Below, piece after piece: positions 48,521 through 57,523 of a DNA stretch of 64,000 bases; the stretch's first letter is position 1; each line of letters begins with the position of its first letter. A program made the translations under genes and the position numbers. Origin of the DNA: JARDZU01 sp963730285 (GTDB lineage Bacteria; Actinomycetota; Acidimicrobiia; Spongiisociales; ZC4RG35). The stretch spans positions 1 through 64,000 of the forward strand of contig CAVSQY010000001.1 in assembly GCA_963730285.1 (NCBI GenBank), given 5' to 3'. Below the pieces are notes generated by a model. It had not been told where the DNA came from. It worked only from the letters and a program-made list of their open reading frames with translations, and searched no databases.

Positions 48521-49107
48521 AGCGCGCCCTCGACGTGGTGCTGGCGATGATCGCCCTGCTCATCCTCTCGCCAGTGCTGATCGTCATAGCCGCCCTGGTC
48601 TGGGTCAAGCTGGGAAGGCCCATCTTCTTCAAACAGGACCGACCGGGCCTCAACAGTCAGCCGTTCACATTGATCAAGTTCCGCACCATGGATCCCCAGG
48701 ACGACGGCCCCAACGATGGCTCCTCGGACGAGAAGCGGTTGAGCTCATTCGGGTCGCAACTCCGAAGCACGAGCCTCGATGAGCTGCCTGAGTTGTGGAA
48801 TGTCTTGAGAGGTGACATGAGTTTGGTTGGGCCGCGGCCGCTATTGATGCAGTATCTGCCCCTCTACACGCCCCGTCAGAGCCTCAGACATCGGGTGAGA
48901 CCTGGCATCACCGGTTGGGCTCAGATCAATGGCCGAAACTCCACCCCGTGGGATGAGCGACTCGAGATGGACGTCTGGTATGCGGAGAACCGCTCGATGT
49001 GGCTGGACATGAAGATCCTGGCCCTGACCATTCCGCGTGCCATGCGGCGAGCCGACGTCGCACAGGAAGGCCGGGCCACGGTCGACTACTTCACCGGTTC
49101 GGAATGA
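48511..49107 (+). CDS. Undecaprenyl-phosphate phosphoglycosyl transferase, PglC-like
   Basis: 198 residues, the size of monotopic PglC-type enzymes. One re-entrant N-terminal membrane segment (VLAMIALLILSPVLIVIAALV), then GRPIFFKQDRPGLN, FTLIKFRTM, LRSTSLDELPELWNVLRGDMSLVGPRPLLMQYLPLY with the catalytic Asp-Glu pair in the SLDELPQ block, and RPGITGWAQINGRN. It moves a sugar-1-phosphate to undecaprenyl phosphate, starting the glycan. PglC-like size fits a UDP-diNAcBac-type or related amino-sugar donor (inference). Confidence 0.93.
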   Translation: MGVKRALDVVLAMIALLILSPVLIVIAALVWVKLGRPIFFKQDRPGLNSQPFTLIKFRTMDPQDDGPNDGSSDEKRLSSFGSQLRSTSLDELPELWNVLRGDMSLVGPRPLLMQYLPLYTPRQSLRHRVRPGITGWAQINGRNSTPWDERLEMDVWYAENRSMWLDMKILALTIPRAMRRADVAQEGRATVDYFTGSE

Positions 49108-49889
49108 CCTCGAGGCTGGCATTCGCCGGAGATCGCCAAGTGGCGGTGGATTGCCTCGCCTTCCTCCTGGACAACGGTGTCGAGCCTCTCGCACTTCTCG
49201 TCTCGTCCGACAAGAGACAGAGTCACGCAGCCGCCCTGCGGGAGATGTCCCAACTCTCCCCCCAACATGTCCTGACCGGCACCGAATTTCGACAACCGGA
49301 AGGGGTCGAGCTGCTGAAGAGCATGAATCTCGACTACATCATCGGGATCCATTTCCCCTATGTCTTCCCCAATGAGCTCCTCGAAGTGCCCCGGATCGGC
49401 GTCCTCAACCTCCACCCGGCGCTCCTCCCCTTCAATCGCGGATGGCACACCCCGAGTTGGGCGATCCTCGATGGGACGCCGATTGGGGCAACACTTCATT
49501 TCATGGACGAGAAGGTCGACACGGGCGACATCGTCGCCCAAGCCCAGTTGGAGGTACTCCCAGGGGACACTGCCAACACCCTGTACCAACGGCTCCTCCG
49601 GCTCGAGGTAGACCTGTTCGCGGCGAGTTGGCCGTTACTCGCCTCGGGTGACCCGCCTCACACCCGACAATCGATCGAGGAAGGCACGAGCCATGACCGA
49701 TCGGAGTTGGGAACGGACGGGATTCGCCGATTGAACATGACTGAGACGACCGAGGTCGGCCAACTGCTCCGGCGACTCCGGGCTTTGACGACCAACGATA
49801 TCTCGGAGGCTGCCTACTTCGAGGAGGATGGCAGGCGATACCTGGTTCGGGTCGAGATCGTGCCTGATGAGAGCGGCCCCGACAGCTAG
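49104..49889 (+). CDS. Sugar N-formyltransferase-like protein
   Basis: 261 residues from ATG 49104, coupled to the phosphoglycosyl transferase by ATGA. The formyltransferase core has GVLNLHPALLPFNRGWHTPSWAILDGTPIGATLHFMDEKVDTGDIVAQ, containing the Asn, His and later Asp used by N10-formyl-THF-dependent enzymes. The C-terminal 60 residues form a small extra domain. With aminotransferase and 4,6-dehydratase in the same island it likely makes a formamido-deoxysugar (inference); primary methionyl-tRNA formylation is unlikely given the context. Confidence 0.87.
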   Translation: MTSRLAFAGDRQVAVDCLAFLLDNGVEPLALLVSSDKRQSHAAALREMSQLSPQHVLTGTEFRQPEGVELLKSMNLDYIIGIHFPYVFPNELLEVPRIGVLNLHPALLPFNRGWHTPSWAILDGTPIGATLHFMDEKVDTGDIVAQAQLEVLPGDTANTLYQRLLRLEVDLFAASWPLLASGDPPHTRQSIEEGTSHDRSELGTDGIRRLNMTETTEVGQLLRRLRALTTNDISEAAYFEEDGRRYLVRVEIVPDESGPDS

Positions 49890-51049
49890 CTCGGGCCCCA
49901 ACGCGTTACCAGTGCGGGGTAGAGGTCTTTGGCAGCTGCGATGTCTGCATAAGTTCGCATCACCTTCTCGACGATCACTCGCTCGTCGAAATTGGCCTGT
50001 GCGATCTTGACGGATGCCTCTGCCATCGTCGCCCTCAGGGAAGGATCATCGACGAGTTGCGATAGCGCGCCACCGAGGGCATCGACGTCGCGAACCGGGA
50101 AGAGGAACCCATTGACCCCGTTCTCCACCACCTGACGGCATCCCCTTATATCACTGGCGACAACGGGCAAACCGGAGGCCGCCGCTTCCATGGCCGCCCG
50201 TGGGAAGCCCTCCCTATGGCTGGGTAGGACGAACACATCAAGTGCCTGATAGATACGGTCCACATCCTGACGCATGCCCAAGAGGCGCACCCCCCGTGCC
50301 TCGGCCCGGCGCAAGAGCTCCTCTGACACGGCGTCAGGCTTGTCCGGATCCTTCGGGCCGACGATGAAGACCACGCTCGTCGCGTCAAGCCGCTCTGACG
50401 CCATGATCAGCTCCGGCACTCCTTTCTCCTCGACCAGCCTCGCAACCAGCCCTATCGCTACCTGATCGGGCGCCAAACCCAGCTCGTGTCGAACTTCTCG
50501 TCTCACTTCGGGCGAAGCCTTGAACCGGGCCAGATCGACCCCGTTCCCGAGAAGCCTGAGCTTTCGCCTCGGCATGATCCGCCATCTATGGAGCAGAGCG
50601 AAGTCTTCGGGACTTTGCACCAATTCGGCATCAGAGAAGCGAGAAGCGATCCACTCCAGGGTGTACACCACCGCACGCTTCCACCAAGGGGAGTCCTCGG
50701 TGGCGTAGAGACCGTGAACCGTGTTGACCACGATCGGGACGCCGGCAAGTCGACCCAAGATCCGCCCATAGACACCCGGCTTCGGGTTGTGGGTGTGGAG
50801 GATGTCGGGTCTCTCGTCGCGGAGTACTCTCCAAAGCTGACGCACGGCCCGAATGTCGGCGAGGATGTCCATTCCGCGAGTCGACGACTCCAGCGGGACG
50901 TGCCGGATGCCCCTGCTTTCCAGGTCGACCACGAAATCCCCTGGAGCGCTTATTCCAATCGACTCACCCAGGTCCTCAGCCGCCTCCAACTGCGGAAGTA
51001 GGAGGTAGCGGAGACTCATGTCGACCGTGGTCAGGTGTGCGATCTTCAA
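49886..51049 (-). CDS. Glycosyltransferase family 4
   Basis: 387 residues. KIAHLTTVDMSLRYLLLPQLEAAEDLG is the acceptor-domain opening of the group that includes CapM/WbpH; RPDILHTHNPKPGVYGRI, VNTVHGLYATED, LGNGVDLARFK and SHREGFPRAAMEAAASGLPVVASDIRGCRQVVENGVNGFLF follow. It overlaps the convergent formyltransferase by four bases and is coupled to the second GT4 at 51046. Confidence 0.93.
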   Translation of the reverse strand: MKIAHLTTVDMSLRYLLLPQLEAAEDLGESIGISAPGDFVVDLESRGIRHVPLESSTRGMDILADIRAVRQLWRVLRDERPDILHTHNPKPGVYGRILGRLAGVPIVVNTVHGLYATEDSPWWKRAVVYTLEWIASRFSDAELVQSPEDFALLHRWRIMPRRKLRLLGNGVDLARFKASPEVRREVRHELGLAPDQVAIGLVARLVEEKGVPELIMASERLDATSVVFIVGPKDPDKPDAVSEELLRRAEARGVRLLGMRQDVDRIYQALDVFVLPSHREGFPRAAMEAAASGLPVVASDIRGCRQVVENGVNGFLFPVRDVDALGGALSQLVDDPSLRATMAEASVKIAQANFDERVIVEKVMRTYADIAAAKDLYPALVTRWGPS

Positions 51050-52125
51050 CGGATCGAGCCCCTGAGGAGAGTGTCATAACGATCGAGAGCGGTGTCCATG
51101 GTGAAGTCACGCAGGGCTCGCTGCTTTGCCTCGTGGCCCATCTCAGCCACTCGGGCGCGATCGACGACCGCCTCCTTCAACGCGTGAATGAGGGCCGACT
51201 CATCATTGGGCTGAAAGAGAGCACCCGAGACACCGTCGACCACCACTTCACGGGTCCCGCCGACATCACTGGCCACGGACATCACCCCTGCAGCGGCCGC
51301 TTCCATCAGTCCACCAGGCAGTCCTTCGGTCAGAGATGTCTGCACGATCACATCAGCCCAAGCGAGCTGTGGCCGAACATCGGGTAGGGACCCCACAAAG
51401 GTCACCCGGTCTTCCACAGCTCTCCGACGGGTCTCCATCCGCAAAGTCTCGCCTAGCGGGCCGGAGCCGACGAATCGCATCTCGATATCGGGAAGGGCGA
51501 CCACTGCCGACAATGCCAACATCGGGTTCTTCTCCGAGCTCAAGCTTCCGATGAAGCCAACCCGGAGCCGGTCTCCCCTGACATCGCGTTTCACCTCGAA
51601 GAACTCGGCAGGGACTCCGGTTCGTGCCACGTCGATCCTCCCGGTCAGGCGCGGCTGCAGCTCGAGCAATTGACGTCGTGTCTCGCCGGAAACCGTCAGA
51701 ACTTGGTCCATCCTCGTCAGCAAGAACCTGTTGATGCGACGCGACGAGGCCGAGTGGATCCAATAGAGCGGCTCGCCGATCGCGTTGTAGACCGAAGTGG
51801 TGCCCGGTGGCGTTCCGGCAAGCGCGCAATACCTCAGTGTTGCCCCACCATTGGCGAGTACCACGTCGACCGCTCGCTTCCTCAGCCGTTTGCGCAGCGC
51901 GAGGGCGATCCCTGGATCGAACCTACTTAGACGGCCAGAGCTCAGACTCTCCACCTCTAACCCGTTCTCCACCACAGCAGCGAGTGCCAGGACCTCCACG
52001 GCCCATCCGCGCTCCCCCAAGCCCTCTCGCAATCGATCCGCAAGCACCTCGGCGCCCCGACGCTGGTTGGTGGCGATCACGATCAGAAGCCGTGTCGCGT
52101 CCCTGTCATTTGCCCCCGTTGCCAC
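51046..52125 (-). CDS. Glycosyltransferase family 4
   Basis: 359 residues: LLIVIATNQRRGAEVLADRLREGL at the start, RLRVGFIGSLSSEKNPMLALSAV for the donor domain, and TSLTEGLPGGLMEAAAAGVMSVASDVGGTREVV with E-x7-E. It starts the two-gene minus-strand unit at the right end of the polysaccharide island. Confidence 0.92.
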   Translation of the reverse strand: MATGANDRDATRLLIVIATNQRRGAEVLADRLREGLGERGWAVEVLALAAVVENGLEVESLSSGRLSRFDPGIALALRKRLRKRAVDVVLANGGATLRYCALAGTPPGTTSVYNAIGEPLYWIHSASSRRINRFLLTRMDQVLTVSGETRRQLLELQPRLTGRIDVARTGVPAEFFEVKRDVRGDRLRVGFIGSLSSEKNPMLALSAVVALPDIEMRFVGSGPLGETLRMETRRRAVEDRVTFVGSLPDVRPQLAWADVIVQTSLTEGLPGGLMEAAAAGVMSVASDVGGTREVVVDGVSGALFQPNDESALIHALKEAVVDRARVAEMGHEAKQRALRDFTMDTALDRYDTLLRGSIR

Positions 52126-52213
52126 CGGGTCAGGATGGCCGATGTTGGCTCCTGGTCAAGTCGGGGCTCGAGGAAATGCGAAGGATTCGGGGCAAAGGGG
52201 AATATTTGACGCT

Positions 52214-52254
52214 TCAACTACCTTCCTTCGGGGTGCAAGTAGTTGACAGTTCAA
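52214..52254. promoter_or_regulatory. Inverted repeats upstream of yceI
   Basis: Arms TCAACTAC (52214-52221) and GTAGTTGA (52239-52246) are perfectly complementary across 17 bases, with a second small dyad TTGA-CAGT-TCAA overlapping the right arm. MarR/HxlR-type repressors in actinomycetes use TAGTTGA-like half-sites near yceI genes, so an operator is likely; the regulator is not in the window. No convincing -10 was found. Confidence 0.4.
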
Positions 52255-52276
52255 GGATTTCGAAGGAGGAAACCCA

Positions 52277-52840
52277 ATGACATCTACCCGCACAGCACAA
52301 AGCACCCGTGTGCCGACGACCGGTACTTGGGAGATAGACCCCGCTCACAGCGACCTCAGGATCACTGCGCGCCACCTCATGGTGACCAAGGTCCGCGGGA
52401 CGTTCGGCGAGATCTCCGGAACGATCGAAGTTGCCCAAGACCCCACCGATTCGGCCGTCAGCGTGGTGGCGCAGGCCGCATCGGTGACCACCGGCGCGTC
52501 TGACCGCGACAACCATCTCCGCTCCCCCGACTTTCTCGATGCCGAGCGCTATCCCGAGGTGACGTTTCGATCCACGGACGTGCGCCAAGATGGCGAGAGG
52601 TGGTCGTTGACCGGCGACCTCACCATCCGCGATGTCACGAGACCCGTCACATTCGCCCTCACCTTCGAAGGGATGGCAGCGGATCCGTTCGGCAACACCA
52701 AGGCAGCATTCACCGCTGTCGGCGAGATCGACCGCGAGGAGTGGGGTCTGAGCTGGAATGTGCCCTTGGAAGGTGGAGGTGTCTTGGTCTCCAAGAGGCT
52801 CCAGGTCGAGTTCGACGTCCAGGGCATCTTGGCCGGTTGA
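52277..52840 (+). CDS. YceI-family protein
   Basis: 187 residues, ribosome site AAGGAGGAA. The lipocalin-like YceI barrel shows GTWEIDPAHSDLRITARHLMVTKVRGTFGEISG, SVTTGASDRDNHLRSPDFLDAERYPEVTFRSTDV, LTIRDVTRPVTFALTFEG and WGLSWNVPLEGGGVLVSKRLQVEFDVQGI. YceI proteins bind polyisoprenoid lipids; this one has no signal peptide and is cytoplasmic. A hairpin terminator follows. Confidence 0.95.
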   Translation: MTSTRTAQSTRVPTTGTWEIDPAHSDLRITARHLMVTKVRGTFGEISGTIEVAQDPTDSAVSVVAQAASVTTGASDRDNHLRSPDFLDAERYPEVTFRSTDVRQDGERWSLTGDLTIRDVTRPVTFALTFEGMAADPFGNTKAAFTAVGEIDREEWGLSWNVPLEGGGVLVSKRLQVEFDVQGILAG

Positions 52841-52862
52841 CCAAACCGCGATGACATGAGCT

Positions 52863-52885
52863 GGGCCCGGCCATCGACCGGGCCC
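52863..52885 (+). terminator. Putative terminator of yceI
   Basis: Arms GGGCCCGG (52863-52870) and CCGGGCCC (52878-52885) pair perfectly around a seven-base loop, then TTCTCC. It is 22 bases past the yceI stop. The U-tract is short, so termination is likely but not certain. Confidence 0.65.
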
Positions 52886-52985
52886 TTCTCCATGACCCAA
52901 CGGACCTTGTGACGGTCGAGGGTTCCCCCAACACCTCCTAGTCTCCACCGCGCCGGCCGTGCCCCACGGTCGACGGGAGGAAGAC

Positions 52986-53471
52986 ATGGCTCAAACACAG
53001 AAGAGATTCAGGTCGGAGGTAGGCCATGTGCACGGTGCTTTTGGCTCCGACTTGTTCGGTCGCCGCGCAGAGGCCTTCGCCCGTTTCTTCGGGACGCCGC
53101 GATTCCTGATCGGGCAAACCATCCTCGTCGGAGTTTGGATCGCCGTCAACGCTGCCGCCGTGGCGCTGAGATGGGACCCATACCCGTTCATCCTCCTCAA
53201 CCTCGCCTTCTCTCTCCAAGCTGCCTATGCCGCTCCTCTCATCCTCTTGGCGCAGACCCGTCAGGCTGACCGCGACAAGAGCCTCAGCGAGGCCGACATG
53301 CAGCATCGTGAGGATCTGGCCAAGGCCGCTCTCGAGCGACAGGAGATTGCCGCAACGCAAACCCGTCGCATGCATGAGCTACTGGAGGCAAACACCCGCC
53401 TCACGGAGAAGGTGGAGCAAATGACCGTCGAGATCCACCATCGGGTCGTGGCAACCGGCCACGGCGCCTAG
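52986..53471 (+). CDS. DUF1003 family membrane protein
   Basis: 161 residues from ATG 52986 with GGGAGGAAGAC before it. FGTPRFLIGQTILVGVWIAVNAAAVALRWDPYPFILLNLAFSLQAAYAAPLILLAQTRQADRDK is the diagnostic DUF1003 block with two membrane helices, followed by a cytoplasmic coiled coil (about 100-155). Function of the family is unknown; it is widespread in actinomycetes. Confidence 0.92.
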   Translation: MAQTQKRFRSEVGHVHGAFGSDLFGRRAEAFARFFGTPRFLIGQTILVGVWIAVNAAAVALRWDPYPFILLNLAFSLQAAYAAPLILLAQTRQADRDKSLSEADMQHREDLAKAALERQEIAATQTRRMHELLEANTRLTEKVEQMTVEIHHRVVATGHGA

Positions 53472-53473
53472 CG

Positions 53474-53507
53474 GATATGTCCAAGGGGGGACGACCCCCC
53501 ATATCCC
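53474..53507. terminator. Bidirectional hairpin terminator
   Basis: Inner stem GGGGGG/CCCCCC with loop ACGA (53486-53501) and outer pairs GGATAT/ATATCC, with a six-base bulge on one side, lie between the convergent DUF1003 and glmS genes, three and five bases from their stops. Confidence 0.75.
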
Positions 53508-53511
53508 TCAG

Positions 53512-55338
53512 TCACTCGACCGTCACCGTCTTGGCGAGATTCCTCGGCTTGTCGACATCCAAGCCCTTGGCGGTAGCCACGTAATAGGCCAGGAGCTGAA
53601 GCGGGATGACAGCGGTCACGGTGCAGAGGAGGTCAGGCCCGGCAGGGACCCGTATGACATGATCGGCCACCGTTCCCACGTCGGAGCCTTCTTCCGCCAC
53701 GAGGACGATGGTCGCCCCCCGTGCCTTCATCTCCTCCATGTTGGACAAGGTCTTGGAGCGGACGTGGCTGTCGGTGGCCACACCTACCACCACCACACCC
53801 GGCTCGACGAGCGCAATCGGGCCGTGCTTCATCTCACCGGCGGCATAGCCCTCGGCGCGGACGTAGGCGATCTCTTTGAGCTTGAGGGCTCCCTCCATGG
53901 CCACCGCGAAGTCACCCGAGCGCCCCAAGAAGAAGAAATCGCGGGTCGCGGCGCAGAGATCGGCCACCTCCCTCACCTCGTCTGACTTTCCGAGAACCTT
54001 CTCGACGAGCTCGGGAAGTCTCATCATCTCCTTCACCTGCAGCTCGATGGCACCAGGGTCCATGGCGCCGCGAACCTGTGCCAGATGAAGACCAAGGAGT
54101 TGCATGGCGATCAATTGGGTGGTGAACGTCTTGGTAGCGGCAACGCCGATCTCAGGGCCGGCTCGTGTGTACAGGACGGCATCAGACTCACGGGCCAGGG
54201 CCGATTCGACGACATTTGACACACCAATGACCCGAGAGCCCTGGGCCCTGGCATACCGGGTGGCGGCCAGGGTGTCGATGGTCTCGCCCGATTGGCTGAT
54301 CCCTATCACCAGAGAGCGGTCGTCGAGGACCGGATCCCGATATCGGAACTCGGAGGCGATGTCGATCTCGACGGGAAGGCGGGTCCAGCGCTCGATGGCG
54401 TATTTGGCCATCATCGCCGCATGGAACGAGGTCCCACACGCCACCACGAAGACCTTGTCGACATCGCGCAGGGATTGCGGCGAGACGCCCAACTCATCCA
54501 GGGTGACCCGCCCGGGATGCTCGACCCTCCCGGTGAGAGTGTCGGCGATGGCGTGTGGCTGTTCGAAGATCTCCTTGAGCATGAAGGTCGGATAACCGCC
54601 TCGCTCTGCTGCTTCGAGGTCCCACTCCACCGTTCGCCGATCGGGGACGACGGCGTTGCCATCGAGGTCGGTGACCCGCACCGCGTCAGCTCGAACCTCG
54701 ACGATTCGGTCGTCATCGACCACCAGCATGTCGCGGGTGTGCTCTAGGAAGGCAGGGATGTCCGAAGCCAGGAAGTTCTCCCCGACCCCGGTTCCGACCA
54801 CGAGAGGGGAGCCACGTCTGGCGCCGACCAGCAGACCAGGCTCGGAACGTCTCATCACCACCAGGGCCATCGCACCATCGCCGACATTCATGACTGTGCG
54901 AACCGCATCGGCCAAAGGGAGATCGGACATCTCCTCGATCATGTGGGCAACGACCTCGGTGTCGGTGTCACTCTCGAACTCGTGCCCCGACTCGACCAGC
55001 TTGGCCTTGAGCTCACCCCAATTCTCCAGAATCCCGTTGTGAACTACCACCACATCCCTGGTGCAGTCCAAATGGGGATGGGCGTTGTCGGTGTTCGGAG
55101 CGCCATGAGTCGCCCAGCGTGTGTGACCGATGCCCGTATGGGAGTCCCCCGGGGGCTCGCGATCGACCAGACGCTGGAGGTCGGAGATCCTCCCGGCCTG
55201 CTTTAGAACGGTCAACGAGTCACCGTGGTTGAGGGCAACCCCGGCCGAGTCATAACCTCGATATTCCAATCTGGCCAGACCCGGCATGAGAACGTCGATG
55301 ACCTGACGCGGGCCGACGTAGCCGACTATTCCGCACAT
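53512..55338 (-). CDS. glmS: Glutamine-fructose-6-phosphate aminotransferase (isomerizing)
   Basis: 608 residues. The N-terminal glutaminase domain starts MCGIVGYVG with nucleophile Cys2, and has HTRWATHGAPN; the two SIS domains hold VACGTSFHAAMMAKYAIE and SQSGETIDTLAATRYA; the end is KGLDVDKPRNLAKTVTVE, as expected. It makes glucosamine-6-phosphate for peptidoglycan and the island's UDP-GlcNAc-derived sugars. No glmS ribozyme was recognised in the 272 bases upstream. Confidence 0.97.
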   Translation of the reverse strand: MCGIVGYVGPRQVIDVLMPGLARLEYRGYDSAGVALNHGDSLTVLKQAGRISDLQRLVDREPPGDSHTGIGHTRWATHGAPNTDNAHPHLDCTRDVVVVHNGILENWGELKAKLVESGHEFESDTDTEVVAHMIEEMSDLPLADAVRTVMNVGDGAMALVVMRRSEPGLLVGARRGSPLVVGTGVGENFLASDIPAFLEHTRDMLVVDDDRIVEVRADAVRVTDLDGNAVVPDRRTVEWDLEAAERGGYPTFMLKEIFEQPHAIADTLTGRVEHPGRVTLDELGVSPQSLRDVDKVFVVACGTSFHAAMMAKYAIERWTRLPVEIDIASEFRYRDPVLDDRSLVIGISQSGETIDTLAATRYARAQGSRVIGVSNVVESALARESDAVLYTRAGPEIGVAATKTFTTQLIAMQLLGLHLAQVRGAMDPGAIELQVKEMMRLPELVEKVLGKSDEVREVADLCAATRDFFFLGRSGDFAVAMEGALKLKEIAYVRAEGYAAGEMKHGPIALVEPGVVVVGVATDSHVRSKTLSNMEEMKARGATIVLVAEEGSDVGTVADHVIRVPAGPDLLCTVTAVIPLQLLAYYVATAKGLDVDKPRNLAKTVTVE

Positions 55339-55610
55339 GTTTCAATCCTTTCGGTGCCGGGACAACCCTCAAATGATGATTCGGCTATCCCGTGGTGAAT
55401 CTGGAACAGGCGCGTGCGATGGGGCCGAAAATGGCACTCATGGGACCGAGTCTCTGTTCCGGTGTCGCCACCGGGCTTTTCCACGCTCCTGTCGACCTGA
55501 GCAGGCCGGGAAGGCATCCGCCGAATGTTTCGATGACCTTCCTCCTCGTCACCTCGCCCACGGGCGAGGCCTGGCGCTTGTGTGATATCGCACGCTTTCT
55601 CGGGTCTCGG

Positions 55611-56963
55611 TCAAACCTCCCTCATCGACGACTCTGTCACTCTCGACAGCAGATCAGCGTAGTGCCTGGCGGACTCTTGGCTAGCGGCTTCCACCATTAT
55701 GCGAATCAAGGGCTCGGTTCCCGAGGCCCTGACCAGGACCCGCCCCTCTTCGCCAAGCTCTTCCTCCACTGCGCTCACTTCGTCCCAAAGTTCAGCCGCC
55801 GCCTCCAGGCTGGCCCCCCGCGCCACGCGAACGTTCTGAAGGATCTGGGGGTATTCGGTGATCGACTCTGCCCTCAGTTGGCGCAGCTCCTTGCCAGTGC
55901 CGGCGACCACATCGAGTAGCCGGACCGCGGTGAGAAGCCCGTCCCCGGTCTGGCCCTTGTCCAGGAAGATGATGTGGCCCGACTGCTCACCGCCGAGAAC
56001 ACCGCCACACTCCTGCAACGCCTCCATGACATACCTGTCGCCCACGTTGGCCTCGATCAGGTCGATACCTGCTTCGGCCATCGACTTCCTGAGACCGAGG
56101 TTGGACATCACGGTTGCGACCAATACGTTCTCATCCAGGGTGCCCTGGTCCTTCATGTGCCGGGCGACTATCGCCATGATCACGTCGCCGTTGGCCACCC
56201 GACCGTCCTCGTCGATTGTGATCAACCGGTCGGCATCGCCGTCGAAACAAAGACCGATCCGACCGCCGGCAATCTTCGCCAGCATCTCGGGATGGGTTGC
56301 GCCACATCCGGCGTTGATGTTGGTCCCGTCCGGACCATCGAAATGCGCCACGTAGTCGGCCTTCAGACGTTGAAAGAGGAGCGGCGCGGCCTGGTAGGAA
56401 GCGCCGTTGGCGCAGTCGAGGGCGATACTGAGGCCGCTGAGCGTGTACCGCGACACGTCGACCAGGTGTCCCAGGTATTTGTCCATGGCCCCGGCATCGA
56501 CAAAGCGGGTCCCGATGTCCGGGCCAACGACCGACCTCGACCCCGTGGATCGCAGTCGATCCTCCAAGTCGCGTTCGACTCCGTCAGGGAGCTTGGTCCC
56601 CCTCGAGCCCAGCAGCTTGATGCCGTTGTCCTCCGCGGGGTTGTGAGAGGCCGAGACGATGGCACCCATGGTGGCGCCACTGGTCGCGGTCAAATAGCTG
56701 ATACCCCCGCTGGGAAGCACGCCGACGTCGACGGTGTCGACCCCAACCGCGTGGAATCCGGCCTGGAGTGCCGAAGAGAGCATCTCACCGGACCGACGGG
56801 TGTCCCTGCCAACCAGGACCGGGCCGTGGTCGAGATACGAGCCTGCGGCGCGGCCCAATGCCATGGCGAGCTCGGGTGTCAGATCCGAGCCGGCAGCTCC
56901 GCGGACACCATCGGTGCCGAAGATGGGCTTCCCATCGTCGAGAAGACGACGGAGGTCAGACAT
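55611..56963 (-). CDS. glmM: Phosphoglucosamine mutase
   Basis: 450 residues from ATG 56963 (MSDLRRLLDDGKPIFGTDGVRG). Active Ser in IVSASHNPAEDNGIKL, metal loop CFDGDADRLITID, sugar loop GEQSGHIIF and the C-terminal RASGTEPLIRIMVEA are intact. It converts glucosamine-6-phosphate to glucosamine-1-phosphate. It lies 167 bases after rpsI and 272 bases before glmS. No hairpin or promoter stood out in either gap. Confidence 0.96.
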   Translation of the reverse strand: MSDLRRLLDDGKPIFGTDGVRGAAGSDLTPELAMALGRAAGSYLDHGPVLVGRDTRRSGEMLSSALQAGFHAVGVDTVDVGVLPSGGISYLTATSGATMGAIVSASHNPAEDNGIKLLGSRGTKLPDGVERDLEDRLRSTGSRSVVGPDIGTRFVDAGAMDKYLGHLVDVSRYTLSGLSIALDCANGASYQAAPLLFQRLKADYVAHFDGPDGTNINAGCGATHPEMLAKIAGGRIGLCFDGDADRLITIDEDGRVANGDVIMAIVARHMKDQGTLDENVLVATVMSNLGLRKSMAEAGIDLIEANVGDRYVMEALQECGGVLGGEQSGHIIFLDKGQTGDGLLTAVRLLDVVAGTGKELRQLRAESITEYPQILQNVRVARGASLEAAAELWDEVSAVEEELGEEGRVLVRASGTEPLIRIMVEAASQESARHYADLLSRVTESSMREV

Positions 56964-57130
56964 GAGGAGTCCGCTGGACGGTGCCGTTGCCCAGATTGGC
57001 GGCCAGGCGCGCCAGTCGCAAGGCCGATGTTTCGCCACTCCTCGGGCCGGAATGGCGGGGCCGAGAACGCTGTGAGTGGTGATGCATGGTCGTCAAGATG
57101 GGTGACATGCACCGTTCAACGGGCTCCTGG

Positions 57131-57523
57131 CTACCGCTTCGTGTATTGAGGTGCGCGACGCGCCTTGCGCAACCCGTACTTCTTGCGTTCGACCACCCTG
57201 GCATCACGGGTTAGAAGGCCGGCCTTCTTCAATGTCGGACGGAGCTCTTCGTCGAGCACGATCAGGGCCCTCGCGATTCCCAACCGAAGGGCGTCGACCT
57301 GGCCCGTTGTGCCTCCACCAGACAGTGTGGCCTCGACGTCATAGCGACCTTGGGTCTGTGTGATCTGGAGTGGTTCCATGACCCGAATTCTCGAAGCCAT
57401 GGTCGGGAAATAGTCCTCGAGTTGACGGCCGTTCAATTTCACCTGACCCGAGCCGTCTCGGAGACGCACCCGTGCAACGGATGCCTTGCGACGGCCAGTG
57501 GCCTGTACGAGTGGCTTGGCCAT
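57131..57523 (-). CDS. rpsI: 30S ribosomal protein S9
   Basis: 130 residues with VQATGRRKASVARVRLRDGSGQVKLNGR at the start, GGGTTGQVDALRLGIARAL in the middle and RDARVVERKKYGLRKARRAPQYTKR at the end, the C-terminal Lys-Arg that reaches the P-site tRNA. It overlaps rplM by one base (TGATG). Confidence 0.97.
   Translation of the reverse strand: MAKPLVQATGRRKASVARVRLRDGSGQVKLNGRQLEDYFPTMASRIRVMEPLQITQTQGRYDVEATLSGGGTTGQVDALRLGIARALIVLDEELRPTLKKAGLLTRDARVVERKKYGLRKARRAPQYTKR

Noticed and set aside
55339..55610. glmS ribozyme or riboswitch upstream of glmS or between glmM and glmS
   Set aside because: The interval lies downstream of glmS on the coding strand, and no glmS ribozyme core was recognised there or upstream of the glmS start.
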